Shown here piece by piece: positions 9,152-19,559 of a DNA stretch of 64,000 bases. Every line of letters starts with the position of its first letter. Position 1 is the first letter of the stretch. The translations under genes were made by a program, and so were the position numbers. The notes beneath the pieces were generated by a model. The model had not been told where the DNA came from. It worked only from the letters and a program-made list of their open reading frames with translations, and did not search any database. Origin of the DNA: Dipteris shenzhenensis (lineage: Eukaryota; Polypodiophyta; Polypodiopsida; Gleicheniales); assembly GCA_047967505.1 (NCBI GenBank), contig CM106541.1. One strand, written 5' to 3'.

Positions 9152-12100
9152 ATGGAAGGGACGAGTGGAAGCTCATCCGATGATGCGCCAATGCCCGGGA
9201 GCACGAAGTGGCTTACGGAGAGGTTATATTGTCATTGCACTCATTGCAAGCGAGAAGTACGACATCAACGTCGTATTATCATGCGCCACTTGCGGATGTA
9301 TGGGGAGGAGCCGGAACCAGTACCCCCCGTTGGTGTTGCACATGTTGATGGATCATCGGTAAGTCAAAGCTATTTAAGTTCGCAATCTTATTGTATACCC
9401 GGAATTAGAAGATCTTCTATTTACACGAATGAGCTTATGACAGGATGACGAGGGTGACGAGGGTACACATATACCTTCTCACTTTCAACAAGACTATAGT
9501 CTCCCAGATGACGACGAGGGTATGGTCGACATGATGGATTCCATTTTTAGGGGCACTACATCCCACGTACACGTGATGTCAGAGTCTGAGGTGAAAATGC
9601 GAGAGTTGCAATCAACACAATTGTACGAGGGTGCCAGGATGTCTAAACTACGTGCTTGTCTCTCAATCTTGAATCTACAAGTACAGTATGGGTGGTCGGA
9701 TACAAGTGTCTCGGCCTTAATGAGGTTAGCCCTTGCATTAATTTGATTGACTCATTATTTGGATATTGTTTGTTTTGAGAATCATCATTTGGATAGTGTC
9801 TTTGTCATAGGTTGCTCCAAAAGATGTTGCCTGCACCAAATACCATGCCCGCATCAAGAGATGAAGCGAAAAAGATGCTAACAATGGTGGGTATGGATTA
9901 TGATACCATCCATGCTTGCCGTAATGATTGTATTCTCTTTCGTCGTGAGCATGGAGATTTGGCTAGTTGTCCAAAGTGTGGGGAACAACGATATAGAGAT
10001 GACTTGCAGGGTGAGAGGATACCGGTAAAGGTCTTAAGACACTTTCCCATCATTGCAAGAATACAACACATGTTTCGATGCAAAACCATAGCGGAGTTGA
10101 TGACATGGCATGCATCTCATCGGTCCACTGATCACACATTGAGGATTCCCGCAGATTGTGCGGCTTGGAAGCACATAGATAATCAGTGGCCGGACTTTGC
10201 GAGAGAGCCACGCAACTTACATCTTGGGCTAGCCATGGACGGCGTGAATCCTTTCGGGTTACGCTCGACATCTTGGTCGACATGGCCCATAGTCGTGGTG
10301 AATTACAATATCCCACCATGGCTAACAATAAAAAAGGGACACCTCATGCTTGCACTACTTGTGCCAGGAAAGTACAAGGCAAGAAACATGGACGTGTACA
10401 TGGCACCTTTGATAGAGGAGTTACAGATATTATGGAGAGGAGTGCAGGTCTTTGATATTTCCAGAGCTCCTAGGCATACCAATGATATTTCCGTCAGGGG
10501 TATCTTGATGTGGACCATGCATGACTACCCAGGATATGGAGAGTGCGCAGGTACGTGGTTATGTCTTTACATGTACAATGAGGGATTATGCTTTTTTTAC
10601 TCTCTTTTCAACGCATGTCTTGTACTAACATATTCATGCACGCGTGCAGGGCTTGCTACAAGTGGGTACCATGCTTGTCCTGTTTGTGGACCCGCTCTGA
10701 AATCGCTTGCACGCTACTCCAAACACATGAGGAAAAATGTTTATGAAGGTCATGCTCGATACCTTCCGCTCGACCATCTCGCACGTGGAGGTCAGCTTGA
10801 TCCACCACCATCATATTTAAAAGCAAGTGATTGGATTCAAGCTTGGAGGGAGAATGGAGAGGAACCTCCTCCTGGTATGAAGAGGCTATCGATCTTTCAC
10901 GAGCTTCCTTATTGGGGTCAGTTACAAATCAATCATCTCTTGGATCCCATGCATATCTTTAAGAATGTGGGGGCTACCATTTGGGCACACTTGGTTGGTT
11001 CCAAGGACTCGAGAGGAGTGTGAGAAGACTTGCGTGCTATGAATAGGATGTCTCGTTTGTGGCCCCAAGTGCATGCTTCAGGAAAAGTTGTCCTCCCGAA
11101 AGCAACGTGGATCCTCTCTACGAGGGAGGAGGCAGCGATCAAGGCAGACATTGCCTCTTTTCAAACACCGACAGGGTACATGCGTTGCTTGAAAGGAGCA
11201 TTTTCAAAGGACAATAAGCTTAGTGGCCTCAAGTCCCATGATTGGCACAAGGTCTTACAGGTATTCTAAGTAGAATTAGTGTACCGATAATAGTGATGCA
11301 TTAGCGTAATTATTATTATGTTATATTGTTGACATGATTTCATTGTTGCTTTGATAGTTCATCCTTCCAATTACAATAAAAGGGTGCTTACAAGAAGATG
11401 TTAGAAATGCTATATTCAAGATCTGTGGTATTGTGAGGTATGCTTACTATCAATTCGCATTATCTATTTTCTTCATGGACATGTGAAATAGGTGGATATC
11501 TCAAATATCTTACATATGCATGGACATGTGAAATAGGTGGATATCTCAAAAAGAGATCTCTATATCGAGCATCGAGAAGGCTAGGGTGGAATCCATCGAA
11601 GCCGTATGCTTGCTTGAGAAGCACTTTCCCTCAAGCATTATGACAACTCAAGTCCACTTGCTTGTGCACATAGTTGATGAGGTGGCTATAGCAGGTACCG
11701 TTCATAATCAATGGATGTTTTTTCTCGAGCGGTTTATGAAAACTTTAAAGGGGTTTGTAAGACAAAGAGCAAGACCAGAAGCAAGCATGGCAGAGGGATG
11801 GCTTGTGCAAGAGTCATTAGTATATATCACAGAGTTTCTTGCATCCACGGATCCTGATATGCCGCAAGCTTGGCACAACAAGGATGATGATCGCATCATT
11901 GGCGAGGTCCCCCAAGGAAAAGGGATTGAAAGAAAGATGAGCGAAGAGCAAATGGAGAAATTCAATAAGTTTTGTATCCTCAATAGCCCTGAGATGCAGA
12001 AGTGGATTGAGAGATATGAAGTGGCCAAAGCAGAAAGAATAAATGCAAGGACGAGATTCAGAGTAATGTACAGGCGATCACAACCATATCCACAAGATCT

Positions 12101-13215
12101 GGCTCTTCTCCCTACTCACATGTCACTTGATTGGCTACAACTAGCTATACGTAAAGCCGAACGTGATGGAGAGACAATAAACGAGCGCGAGCGGGAGTTA
12201 TCATCTGGATGTATGGTGCATGTAAGTTTCTTATCTCTTGATGTAATTAAGTAATTATTTGTGGCAATATATGCTATAAAATAGGTGCATCTTCATTGTT
12301 TTAATGATGCTCTTTTACAGTACAAAAAGTACAGTGCATTATGGTCATATGGACGACATTTTCGCATAGAACGCATCGATTCAAAGAGAGTCACGTATGA
12401 TTGTGGAGTCATGGCTAACTTCACACAAGATAGCCGAGCAAGTGCTTCGGATACCAATCTTCTCTCCTCACAGTTGGATTATTGTGGAACCATACGCGAC
12501 ATCTATGAAATTGATTTCAGACGATTTACTATTTTCATTCTTGATGTAAAATGGTTTAGAACTACTTACAACGGTCCCCATGCAACTGTGAGAAAAGATG
12601 GTAGCGGTCTCTTTGCAATAGACTCCACCAAACATTGGACCGATGAAAGTGATACTTTTGTTCTTCCCGAGCACTGTGAGCAGGTGCATACTAATGATTT
12701 AGTTAGTCGAAGCTTTCGTTTTTTAAGTCCATTGATATATATATAATTGACGACATTTGGCACGTGATTTTTCATCTTCAATATAGGTGGTTTTTCATCC
12801 GGATCGTTCTGATCCAAGATGGTGGTACGTGATCCAAGTTGCACCACGAAGTAAGCAGATTTTTGAAGATCGAGATGTGGATATGGAGATGCCACTACCA
12901 AATCCGGATCCAATTGATGAATCTAGCGAAGAAGATGTAGATCACCATATGAGGCAAGAGGAAGATGCGCATAATGACATCGCACGGGAGGAGGATGGAG
13001 ATCACGATATTGACGAGGAAGACAACAATCGTCAAGATCGATCACCACACTTAAGCTTAATTGAAGAAGATGATCAAATACTTTTAGGTGAACGTACGAT
13101 GCTAGAGTACGATGATGATATAGGAGATCAACTCGGTATAGAGTTGGAGATAGACTTGCTTGGCGCCTTAGACTTGGCTCAAGATGAAACAGTTGATGTA
13201 AATGCTCTTATTTAA
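9152..13215 (+). pseudogene. Tnp2-type CACTA transposase (Transposase_21), copy 1, one internal stop
   Basis: Eight exons with GT...AG borders and compatible phases: 9152-9358, 9444-9724, 9811-10550, 10650-11260, 11358-11437, 11537-12221, 12321-12683 and 12787-13215, totalling 1131 codons. An N-terminal YCHCTHCKREVRH segment is a possible zinc ligand. Next comes the Transposase_21 (PF02992) core with CPKCGEQRY, LAMDGVNPFG and ACPVCGPA. DUF4218-like sequence follows in exon 6 (LLEKHFPSSIM, FMKTLKGFVRQRARPE), then a DUF4216-like part in exons 7-8, and an acidic tail. The product would cut and join the element ends in the nucleus. Codon TGA at 11021-11023 replaces the CGA (Arg) of CACTA-2, a CpG transition, and truncates the protein inside exon 4. 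Confidence 0.9.
11474..11550 (+). repeat. 45-bp tandem duplication carrying a 3' splice site
   Basis: The stretch containing GTGAAATAGGTGGATATC occurs twice, 45 bp apart, just before transposase exon 6. Each copy supplies an identical acceptor. Use of the downstream acceptor (exon from 11537) keeps the frame open. Use of the upstream one adds 15 codons' length but reaches an in-frame TGA within the repeat. CACTA-2 has the same duplication, so it predates their separation. Confidence 0.75.
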
Positions 13216-13392
13216 TTTGATTTTTCTCATCTCCAACTTGGACATGAATATATGAGCTTCAAAGGCTTGATGTACATGCTCTCATTTTTTATTTCTCTAT
13301 GAGCTCAAACATGTATGAAAATTTAAAAAATTTTGTCATTGGAAGAAAATAAATTTTAAGACTTAAAAAAAAAAAAAAACCTCTCTGTAAAA

Positions 13393-13560
13393 CGTCGCTA
13401 TAATATAGTCTCAGTGTCGCTATATAGCGACCTTTAAAAGTCGCTATATAGCGACTTTTACTAAAGTCGCTATATAGCGACCTTTCAAAGTCGCTATATA
13501 GCGACCATTACTAACGTCGCTATATAGCGACGCTTATTAAAAGTCGCTATATAGCGACGA
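13393..13560. promoter_or_regulatory. 3' subterminal palindrome cluster of CACTA-1
   Basis: Six copies of GTCGCTATATAGCGAC (plus a damaged first one) lie between the transposase stop and the right terminus. It is the counterpart of the cluster at 2173-2333 and presumably serves for synapsis of the ends. Confidence 0.75.
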
Positions 13561-13580
13561 TTTACGACACCCGATTTTTA

Positions 13581-13619
13581 TACCGACGATTAACGCTAAG
13601 CGGGCGCTAATCGTCGGTA
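13581..13619. repeat. Stem-loop next to the right CACTA terminus
   Basis: TACCGACGATTA and its complement TAATCGTCGGTA enclose a short GC-rich loop. The same structure is in CACTA-2. The CGACG core resembles the bases near the left end (CCGACGGAAATACCGACG), so it may be part of the terminal recognition sequence. Confidence 0.6.
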
Positions 13620-13657
13620 CGTAAACGTCGCAATAGGATGCGTGTGTAGTAGTGATA

Positions 13658-14497
13658 ATAGAGTTATTCAAGTGTGAAAAGTAAGTGACCAAGGTCAATT
13701 TATAGAAGATGCTAAGATAAAACATCACATCGAGCCTCTATTGTGGCCACCTCATTTCCACTTAACTAAGCAAGCTTGGTAGCCAAGCCTACTCCAATAA
13801 GATAGAGCTTGATGTTGTGCTTTTTCCATCTAGTGTTCAATATTCTCGGTCAATGAGGCACTCGGCTTTATTGTGCATGTGAAGTGCCTAGATTCTCATA
13901 ACATAATATAAATGACACATGTGCTTTGGTTCTCTCCCAACAACATTATATCTCAAAATCCTAAACAAAAATGAAAATATGGAGAGTTGGTTGGAGGAGT
14001 TAATGTGATGAGTTCAATGAATAAACATCTTGAAGTAGGGTAAATAAATATATGGTGGATTGTCTCCCTTTGAAACGGATGTGTTCCCTCAGATAGGTAC
14101 TCTCATAAGGAGTGATATGATGTGTATCCAAAATAAAAAGGCATGTCCCCCTTCCAATTATGCGTTGTTGAGGAGCAAGGCCAACACGTTGAGCATGTCC
14201 CCTTACATGGGTCAGCCTTGGTGAGGAACAAGGTGAGCATGTATAGATAAGCAACTAAGAAAAGTCCCCACAAGTTGATTGATGTGAGAAAGGGGACATT
14301 GTATCAAGCTAGGCAACGCAGATGACACACAATTGAAAGCTAAAGTGCAAGCAATCCACACACTCTGCTTTCGTGTCTGAAGCTCTTTTTAAGGCATTGG
14401 TTCGGTGGAGAGGAAGCAACGCTGGTACAGACCATGATCGCTTTTGTGCACTGAAGGTCACGACACGGTGGTGAATGAGAGCATCTTGGAGGAGGAG
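13658..14497. other. Intergenic sequence flanking CACTA-1, no gene seen
   Basis: From 13767 this is mirrored at 63265-64000. Short frames on the minus strand have no recognisable content and are not preserved consistently between the arms. I treat it as upstream DNA of the BYPASS1-like gene. Confidence 0.5.
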
Positions 14498-14505
14498 TTT
14501 ATATA
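14498..14505 (-). promoter_or_regulatory. TATA box pointing away from the BYPASS1-like gene
   Basis: TATATAAA on the minus strand, exactly conserved in the right arm (63257-63264 on +). It lies within a diverged short repeat (CTCTATACAAAATTAC / CTCTATATAAACTCC). It could drive a divergent transcript, but the first ATG downstream opens only eight codons, so no protein is obvious. Confidence 0.3.
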
Positions 14506-14843
14506 GAGAGGAGTAGTTTTCGGTAGAGCACCTTGGAAAGAGTAATTTTGTATAGAGCAACGTGCGCCCTCAGAGCTGAATAACGATATCCTATAAGCAG
14601 CAATGCAAACGTGTTGTAATATAAGTAAGATAGGACAAGGTCAAGAACTCGTATATTATAAAGCAGCACACTCTGGCCTGCACATGCATGCGACTTTAGA
14701 ATAGCGCATAAACTAAGACCTTGGCACGGTGAGCTGTCTGTCCTCCGCGATAAGATAAAACACTCGCACTCCCACTCCTCAATATCGTCGACATCGTCCG
14801 AGTTCTTTTGATCCCAATCAGTATTCAGCCTCAGTACTTCTCC

Positions 14844-15866
14844 ATGGGTTCCTCCCTTCTTGCCTCCCTGGCGCATTCCCTCTCTCTCAGAGCGGAGCAA
14901 CGCAATATCGCCCGGGAATGCCATGACCCTGCCTTGCAAAAGTTTGAAGTAGACCTGACAGAGCGCCTTCAACACCTCCAACTTCCAGGCGGCTCGTCCT
15001 ACCTTCACCTCAACTGGCTGCTCGATGCCTTGGCTGTAGTTCTGTCCACGGAGACTTCAGTTCACACCCTCATTTCCAGCCCGCTGGAGATGCAGCCTGC
15101 AAAGCACAAACTCTGCCAGCACTATATTGACGATGTCGTCAAGTTGCTGGACGTCTGCAACGCTCTCAAAGACGCGACGGCCGACATCCACGACTACCTC
15201 CGCTTGGTCCGGCATGCGCTTCACTGTTTGGACTCGAGGGAGGGGGCGATCAGCCTGCCAAACTTGATGCGGGCAAGAAGCACCCTCTCCGAATGCCTGC
15301 ATAAGATGGCAGCCACCAACGGGGTCGAACCGCCATCTAGGCTGCAAGCTTGCGGCTCCTTGCTACGAAAAATGGGAATGCAGAAGAAGCGTAATAGCAG
15401 TGGCACTGATGCAATGGATGGGGCGAGGAGCACCACCCTTCTGGTTTTGGGAGTCCTTGCTGATGCTTTGTCTCTGAGAAAGCCCAGGAAATCTAGTATC
15501 CCAGCTACTGTACTCAGGTGCAACAGGCAGCCATGGTCCACTCCTCTTCTAAGATTGGAGCAGGAATTAGTGCAAGAGGAGATGGAGAGGCGGAGCTCTA
15601 AGGACGTTGCTCTCTTGCAGGAGTTTGAGAGCATGCGAGTCGCAGTGAGAGAGATTCATCGCCTGGTGGACAAGATGCTCTCGACGCCATCCTCTTTCGC
15701 TTGCGACTCAGTCATAGAGTTGAGGCGAGTCATTGAAACTCTTGGAAAGACTTCGCGAGACGTGCAAGGATCGATGGCCATGCTACAACAACAGATAACG
15801 GATCTCTTCCAAAGGCTCGTGGCCATCAGAGTGGCTCTCGTAGATGCCCTCCCCATGAGTTCTTAA
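14844..15866 (+). CDS. BYPASS1/ROH1-like protein, left copy (340 aa)
   Basis: An uninterrupted, intronless frame. I recognise the plant BPS1-like/ROH1 family (DUF793, PF05633) by LNWLLDALAVVL at residues 57-68, the LLDVCNALKD block at 101-110 and mostly helical sequence throughout. The usual length of about 350 residues also fits. BYPASS1 in Arabidopsis restrains production of a mobile root-derived growth inhibitor, and ROH1 interacts with an exocyst subunit. The biochemical activity of the family is not settled. Residues about 250-325 are heptad-like and may form a coiled coil. I start at 14844 because the context CCATGG is good and the protein then begins MGSSLLASLAHS. An in-frame ATG at 14808 would add 12 residues. 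The right-arm copy differs at only four residues (R183H, T188I, A267T, V333L). Codon use is GC-richer than the surrounding DNA. Confidence 0.85.
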   Translation: MGSSLLASLAHSLSLRAEQRNIARECHDPALQKFEVDLTERLQHLQLPGGSSYLHLNWLLDALAVVLSTETSVHTLISSPLEMQPAKHKLCQHYIDDVVKLLDVCNALKDATADIHDYLRLVRHALHCLDSREGAISLPNLMRARSTLSECLHKMAATNGVEPPSRLQACGSLLRKMGMQKKRNSSGTDAMDGARSTTLLVLGVLADALSLRKPRKSSIPATVLRCNRQPWSTPLLRLEQELVQEEMERRSSKDVALLQEFESMRVAVREIHRLVDKMLSTPSSFACDSVIELRRVIETLGKTSRDVQGSMAMLQQQITDLFQRLVAIRVALVDALPMSS

Positions 15867-16249
15867 GCCATGCGACCTGTGTGGACCTTGTATACTAGGC
15901 AGGCTACACAACCAAAATGTACAAGATTAAGGGGTTTAAACCCCTATATTCCATGGCGAAGGTAAAGGGCTCTGGCCAAGATGCCATCCCAGTGCACTTC
16001 TTCGAATACTACTAGATCAGCTATGCTATGTGGCAAGGTTCTTACATCACTTTGGAACATTTGCTTAAGATCAGAGAATCTCCCTTGCTCAATGAATCAG
16101 GGAGTTATCCTCAGTGAATTAATTGATTGTAACCTGGAGACTCGTGCCCCCTCACAATGTTGAATGCTGTAGCCTGCATACAAAATTACAAATTACTGCA
16201 TCTCACAATCGATTGTGTAGTCACATCCAAATCAAAAGTCGATGTCGCT
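15867..16249. other. 3' flank of the BYPASS1-like gene, no gene seen
   Basis: The first 80 bases are shared with the right arm as far as AGGGGTTTAAACCCCT, a 16-bp palindrome at about 15930-15945. After that the two arms diverge. The right arm has about 50 bp of unrelated sequence and then a truncated MITE. No polyadenylation signal can be assigned with confidence. Confidence 0.5.
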
Positions 16250-16676
16250 CAACTTGGATCTTGAGAAAGCATGGATTGGATTAGTTAGATGTTCATCCTT
16301 AAGGTGATGTCGATTAAGCTTGGTTTTGGACACGAGTTCATCCACATGACAAAAGCCCTTTTCACTAAAGCTACTTCCATAATTTCAAATTATCGCTATT
16401 CTTATGAGAGTCTTCCACTCAAGCAATCCATACGACAAGGGGTCCCATTCTTTTTGCCACTGTAACAGAGGGTCCATTTGCACCCGATCGATCATCACAT
16501 CAATCGACGAAGTATTCCTAGCTTGCCACTACTGGATGGATCGTATTTCTTTGCTCATTTTATTGTGAATGACAATTATAACATCCTACAAGCTGAAGAG
16601 GGAAACATGGAAGCCCTCTTAGTGCTCTATGTATACTTTGCTCCCGTTCTCCACTCTAAAATTAATAGTTCAAAGA
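16250..16676 (+). pseudogene. LINE reverse-transcriptase relic (plus strand)
   Basis: A frame with stops reads FDLEKAWDWIS-like sequence, then LKVMSIKLGFGHEFIH, SYESLPLKQSIRQGVPF and a degenerate end of the RT palm. The order and the RQG motif match plant L1-type reverse transcriptases (RVT_1). It is interrupted by MITE-1a at its 3' side and is missing from the right arm. It faces a second LINE relic on the opposite strand (17036-17640). Confidence 0.6.
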
Positions 16677-16923
16677 CTCGGGGGGGTCACTCATCATATG
16701 TAACCCTATCACGTGAGTTCAACAGAAGGATTTTTTTTATTTCTAAAATTTACAGAAATAAATATACATAAGGGACTATTTAAAATAGTTTTGGAAAAAA
16801 TTTACAGATTTGTATAGAAAAGGGGTACATTTTATTCATGAAATTTTTTACAGATAAGGGACTTTAAATATAGGCCTTGAACGCACGTGATATAGAGGAT
16901 TTATACATAGTGACCCCCCCGAG
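16677..16923. mobile_element. MITE-1a (247 bp, hAT-like, 8-bp target duplication)
   Basis: Terminal inverted repeats CTCGGGGGGGTCACT and AGTGACCCCCCCGAG enclose 217 bp of AT-rich DNA with no coding capacity. The 8-bp duplication TTCAAAGA flanks it at 16669-16676 and 16924-16931. Related copies: 38360-38605 complete, 61595-61732 truncated. An 8-bp duplication is typical of the hAT superfamily. Confidence 0.85.
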
Positions 16924-17035
16924 TTCAAAGACTACTGCTCTTTACATGGATTGGGAACACCCCCCAAAATTGCCAGATCAATATGGTTTGAAGATGATCC
17001 AAATGGGAAAAATTTGTTGATATTTATGGTCTCTG

Positions 17036-17640
17036 CTAGGCCCTTTGCTTCATTTTGACATCAAATCCCATTGGGAATGCCCAAAAGTCTAAATATTGTG
17101 CCCTTTTGAATTTTAAGACATCCCAACTGCTGAAGAACCCCTTGTTCCTTGCCACCACTGAGAGTATCATACAATGTTTTGGAATGGTTAGTTGAAGATC
17201 TTGAAGCTTTATAGAAAACATCAAGGCAATCCATCACACAGCTTACATCCTACTCAGTATTTGTAAGGGTAAGTGTAGTATCATCTACAAACTATTGACA
17301 CACAAGATATTTACCATTCATAAGCTCAATCCCTTGGAGACTTCCCTCTTGGATCTGGCTTCTAAGGAGCTAGCCAAGAGCATTGCTGCTATAGCAAATA
17401 GGAGAGGAGCCAAGGGGCATCCTCGTCTGACTAATCTTTTAAAAAAGAAAGGACCACTCATCTTCCCATTGACATTAACCTTAGCTGAAGCATTGATGAG
17501 AAGGAGCTTGAAATTTGAAACAAAGGAAGGACCCAGACCCATGTCTTGCAAAGATTGGATTAAAAAATCCCATTCCAATCTATCATATGTCTTATCAAAG
17601 TCAACCTTAAGAAAGAAAATATCATGTCAGTCTAGTTTCT
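17036..17640 (-). pseudogene. LINE reverse-transcriptase relic (minus strand)
   Basis: Read on the minus strand it encodes RVT_1 blocks in order: IFFLKVDFDKTYDRLEWDFL-like, then MGLGPSFVSNFKLLL, INASAKVNVNGKMSGPFF, and a block matching VRQGCPLAPLLFA with one change (RRGCPLAPLLFA). Further downstream, after stops and frameshifts, comes YLDFWAFPMGFDVK, which resembles the post-RT YLGIPFG block of L1 elements. The right-arm partner is 61015-61560. Both are dead. Confidence 0.75.
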
Positions 17641-18214
17641 TTATTGTATCAAGTCTTCACTATGACATGTTCTCGTTGTCCATCCATTGTCAAATAATTT
17701 AGATAGCCAGTCCTATTCTAAGCTTTTGCAAGTATATGTTATCTTTGTTTTTCTCAATTGCCTACAACCAGCAAAGAAATCAACAAAACATGGGAATGGA
17801 AGAAACTAGCTCAGCCTAGCATTTCTTCCACCATTAGTTGGCTTCATAGCATTTCTCACATCATTAAATTTCTCACATCATTAAGCATCCTATTTCTATA
17901 TGAATCACTAATCTCTATGCTTGGAAGTGGCCACTTTGGACTGTCAAAAGAAGGCAAGGCAAGCAATTCCAATCTTCCATACTAGCCTTCTTGATCCGAA
18001 ACTACAAACATTGACTCATAAAAGAAGGTCCCATCCTTTTTCATTTCTGATTGTGTGCAACCTTCGTACAGAAGAGTCCCAATCTTAGCATGGAGGACAT
18101 GCAAATGCATGTTACAAGCTCCCATTCTTTGTAAGTAGATGGATACAAATTTGTAAAACAAATACAAGACATAAGATAGACACCAAACAAATGCAGATAC
18201 TTTGAAGCATGACA
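17641..18214. other. No gene seen
   Basis: AT-rich DNA mirrored in the right arm (about 60454-61015). A short imperfect direct repeat (ATTTCTCACATCATTAA) occurs near 17850. A minus-strand frame at 18215-17982 overlaps the next entry's 3' side and is described there. Confidence 0.4.
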
Positions 18215-18556
18215 CTAGTACACTTTGAAATACTTACAATTGGGTCTACGATATAAAAGGCCTGCATGTGGATGCACATATATGTCTGTATGGGTAAAGA
18301 TGTGTTGAATATATACCTGTGTTATTGTTTTGCTATTTAGAGACATCTCAAAATCCATTATCCTCCCCTTCCAATGTTTGGATATGTCCATTGCATCCTT
18401 CTGATCCACTTTATAGCACCCACAATTAGCGGGTTGCATTGTTATCCATGAATATTTTTTGTAGAGCTGAGGAATCCATTCCCCATGCTCATCCTTGATG
18501 CTCTTTAGTATAACAGATTGTAACTTACCTAGATATCTGTCATTTTCCATCTCCAT
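18215..18556 (-). CDS. Hypothetical frame shared by both B arms, left copy (113 aa)
   Basis: It encodes a hydrophilic protein starting MEMENDRYLGKLQSV and containing GEWIPQLYKKYSWI and DISKHWKGRIMDFEM. I do not recognise it. The right copy (60094-60453 +) has no stop and differs by a handful of residues. It also starts six codons earlier, because the left copy has TAG where the right has CAG. A second short frame follows at 18215-17982 (right: 60453-60686) ending in GTFFYESMFVVSDQEG and may be a further exon, since the segment beginning near 18120 is preceded by an AG. It could be a real small gene or a captured gene fragment. Confidence 0.35.
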   Translation of the reverse strand: MEMENDRYLGKLQSVILKSIKDEHGEWIPQLYKKYSWITMQPANCGCYKVDQKDAMDISKHWKGRIMDFEMSLNSKTITQVYIQHIFTHTDIYVHPHAGLLYRRPNCKYFKVY

Positions 18557-18639
18557 AGTCCTTGTCTATTTCATTTGATTATTAATAGCTCTCTTCCTCT
18601 CTTATTTCACCCATAAACAAACATAGTAATCATTCTTCA

Positions 18640-18655
18640 CAATTCTCTCTCTCTC

Positions 18656-18686
<31 letters not shown>

Positions 18687-18693
18687 TTGTTTG

Positions 18694-18726
<33 letters not shown>

Positions 18727-19023
18727 TGCTCTCTCCAACTCTTTTTCCCTCCCCCCTCTCTGCCTGTCCCCCCCCGTCCTTCTCCCTCCCCTCTCTTTAT
18801 CTCCCTATCTATTTGTCTCCCTCCCCCTCTCTCCTTTAACCTACACCCTCACACAAACAAACAAAATATTATTTCAAAATATATAGATTACTTCTCTCTC
18901 TCCCCCAAAACAAACAAACAAAGATTATTCCCCACATAAACAAACAAAACATTATCAGTTTCATCTCTCTCTCTCTCTCTACTACCTGCCTCAAAATATT
19001 CAAAAACATAGCATCTCAAAATT

Positions 19024-19067
<44 letters not shown>

Positions 19068-19132
19068 CCTCCTATTCCCCTCAAACAAAAAGAAATAGCA
19101 ATTCAAAATATAATCCCTCCCCTCCCCCCCCT

Positions 19133-19172
<40 letters not shown>

Positions 19173-19180
19173 TCCCTCTC
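18640..19180. repeat. CT-rich microsatellite cluster
   Basis: Three long (CT)n tracts (about 18640-18722, 19028-19065 and 19137-19170) are separated by polypyrimidine and AAACAAACAAA-type sequence. The mirrored tracts at 59440-60025 are (AG)n. The right arm has an extra (GACA)n run that the left lacks. Confidence 0.9.
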
Positions 19181-19433
19181 TCTGTCCCTCCTATACTAGA
19201 TAAGAAACAAATGTTGAAATAATCTTATGGCTAAAGAGAAGGATTATGAATAGGTATAGATTCACAAGAATTCATACAAGCTCATCACTATACCATTATA
19301 GAGTATGGACATCAAAATAAGCTAGGGCTGGAAAAATTGTGTCAATCATCCATCAATGAGATAACTCCCTGCATCCACATAAAAAAGTAAGACATTTGAA
19401 ACATTTATTGAAAAGTATGTGTGGGTGTGCGTG

Positions 19434-19436
<3 letters not shown>

Positions 19437-19487
<51 letters not shown>

Positions 19488-19488
19488 T
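19437..19488. repeat. (GT)n microsatellite
   Basis: A GT dinucleotide run of about 25 units with flanking imperfect GT stretches to 19560. Mirrored as (CA)n at about 59030-59190 with different lengths. Confidence 0.9.
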
Positions 19489-19559
19489 ATGTGTTCAAAT
19501 ATTGAAGTAGCACGTGTGCGTGTGTGTGTGTGATCAGTATGTGTGTATGTGTGTGAGTG

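Larger units (their letters stand above)
2057..13654 (+). mobile_element. CACTA-1, En/Spm-type DNA transposon (family A), 11.6 kb
   Basis: The element starts CACTACAAGG and ends TAGTAGTG, so both ends carry the inverted CACTAC terminus of the CACTA superfamily. The 3-bp target duplication ATA is visible at 2054-2056 and 13655-13657. Clusters of GTCGCTATATAGCGAC palindromes lie inside both ends. It carries two divergent genes: a Transposase_24-like gene on - (2609-4184) and a Tnp2 transposase on + (9152-13215). A satellite of about 3.5 kb lies at 4440-7900. Both genes contain a premature stop, so the element looks non-autonomous. It is almost identical to CACTA-2 (22501-31293) apart from the satellite and the N-terminal half of the minus gene. 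Confidence 0.95.

Noticed and set aside
10551-10649. Reading straight through the third transposase intron, which is open in frame in both CACTA copies
   Set aside because: Clear GT...AG borders with a matching phase, and the inserted residues (YNEGLCFFYSL type) interrupt a conserved Cys-containing block.
14499-15008. Minus-strand frame of 169 codons overlapping the start of the BYPASS1-like gene
   Set aside because: Antisense to a recognised gene, and the mirrored frame in the right arm (62729-63145) has a different end, showing no constraint.
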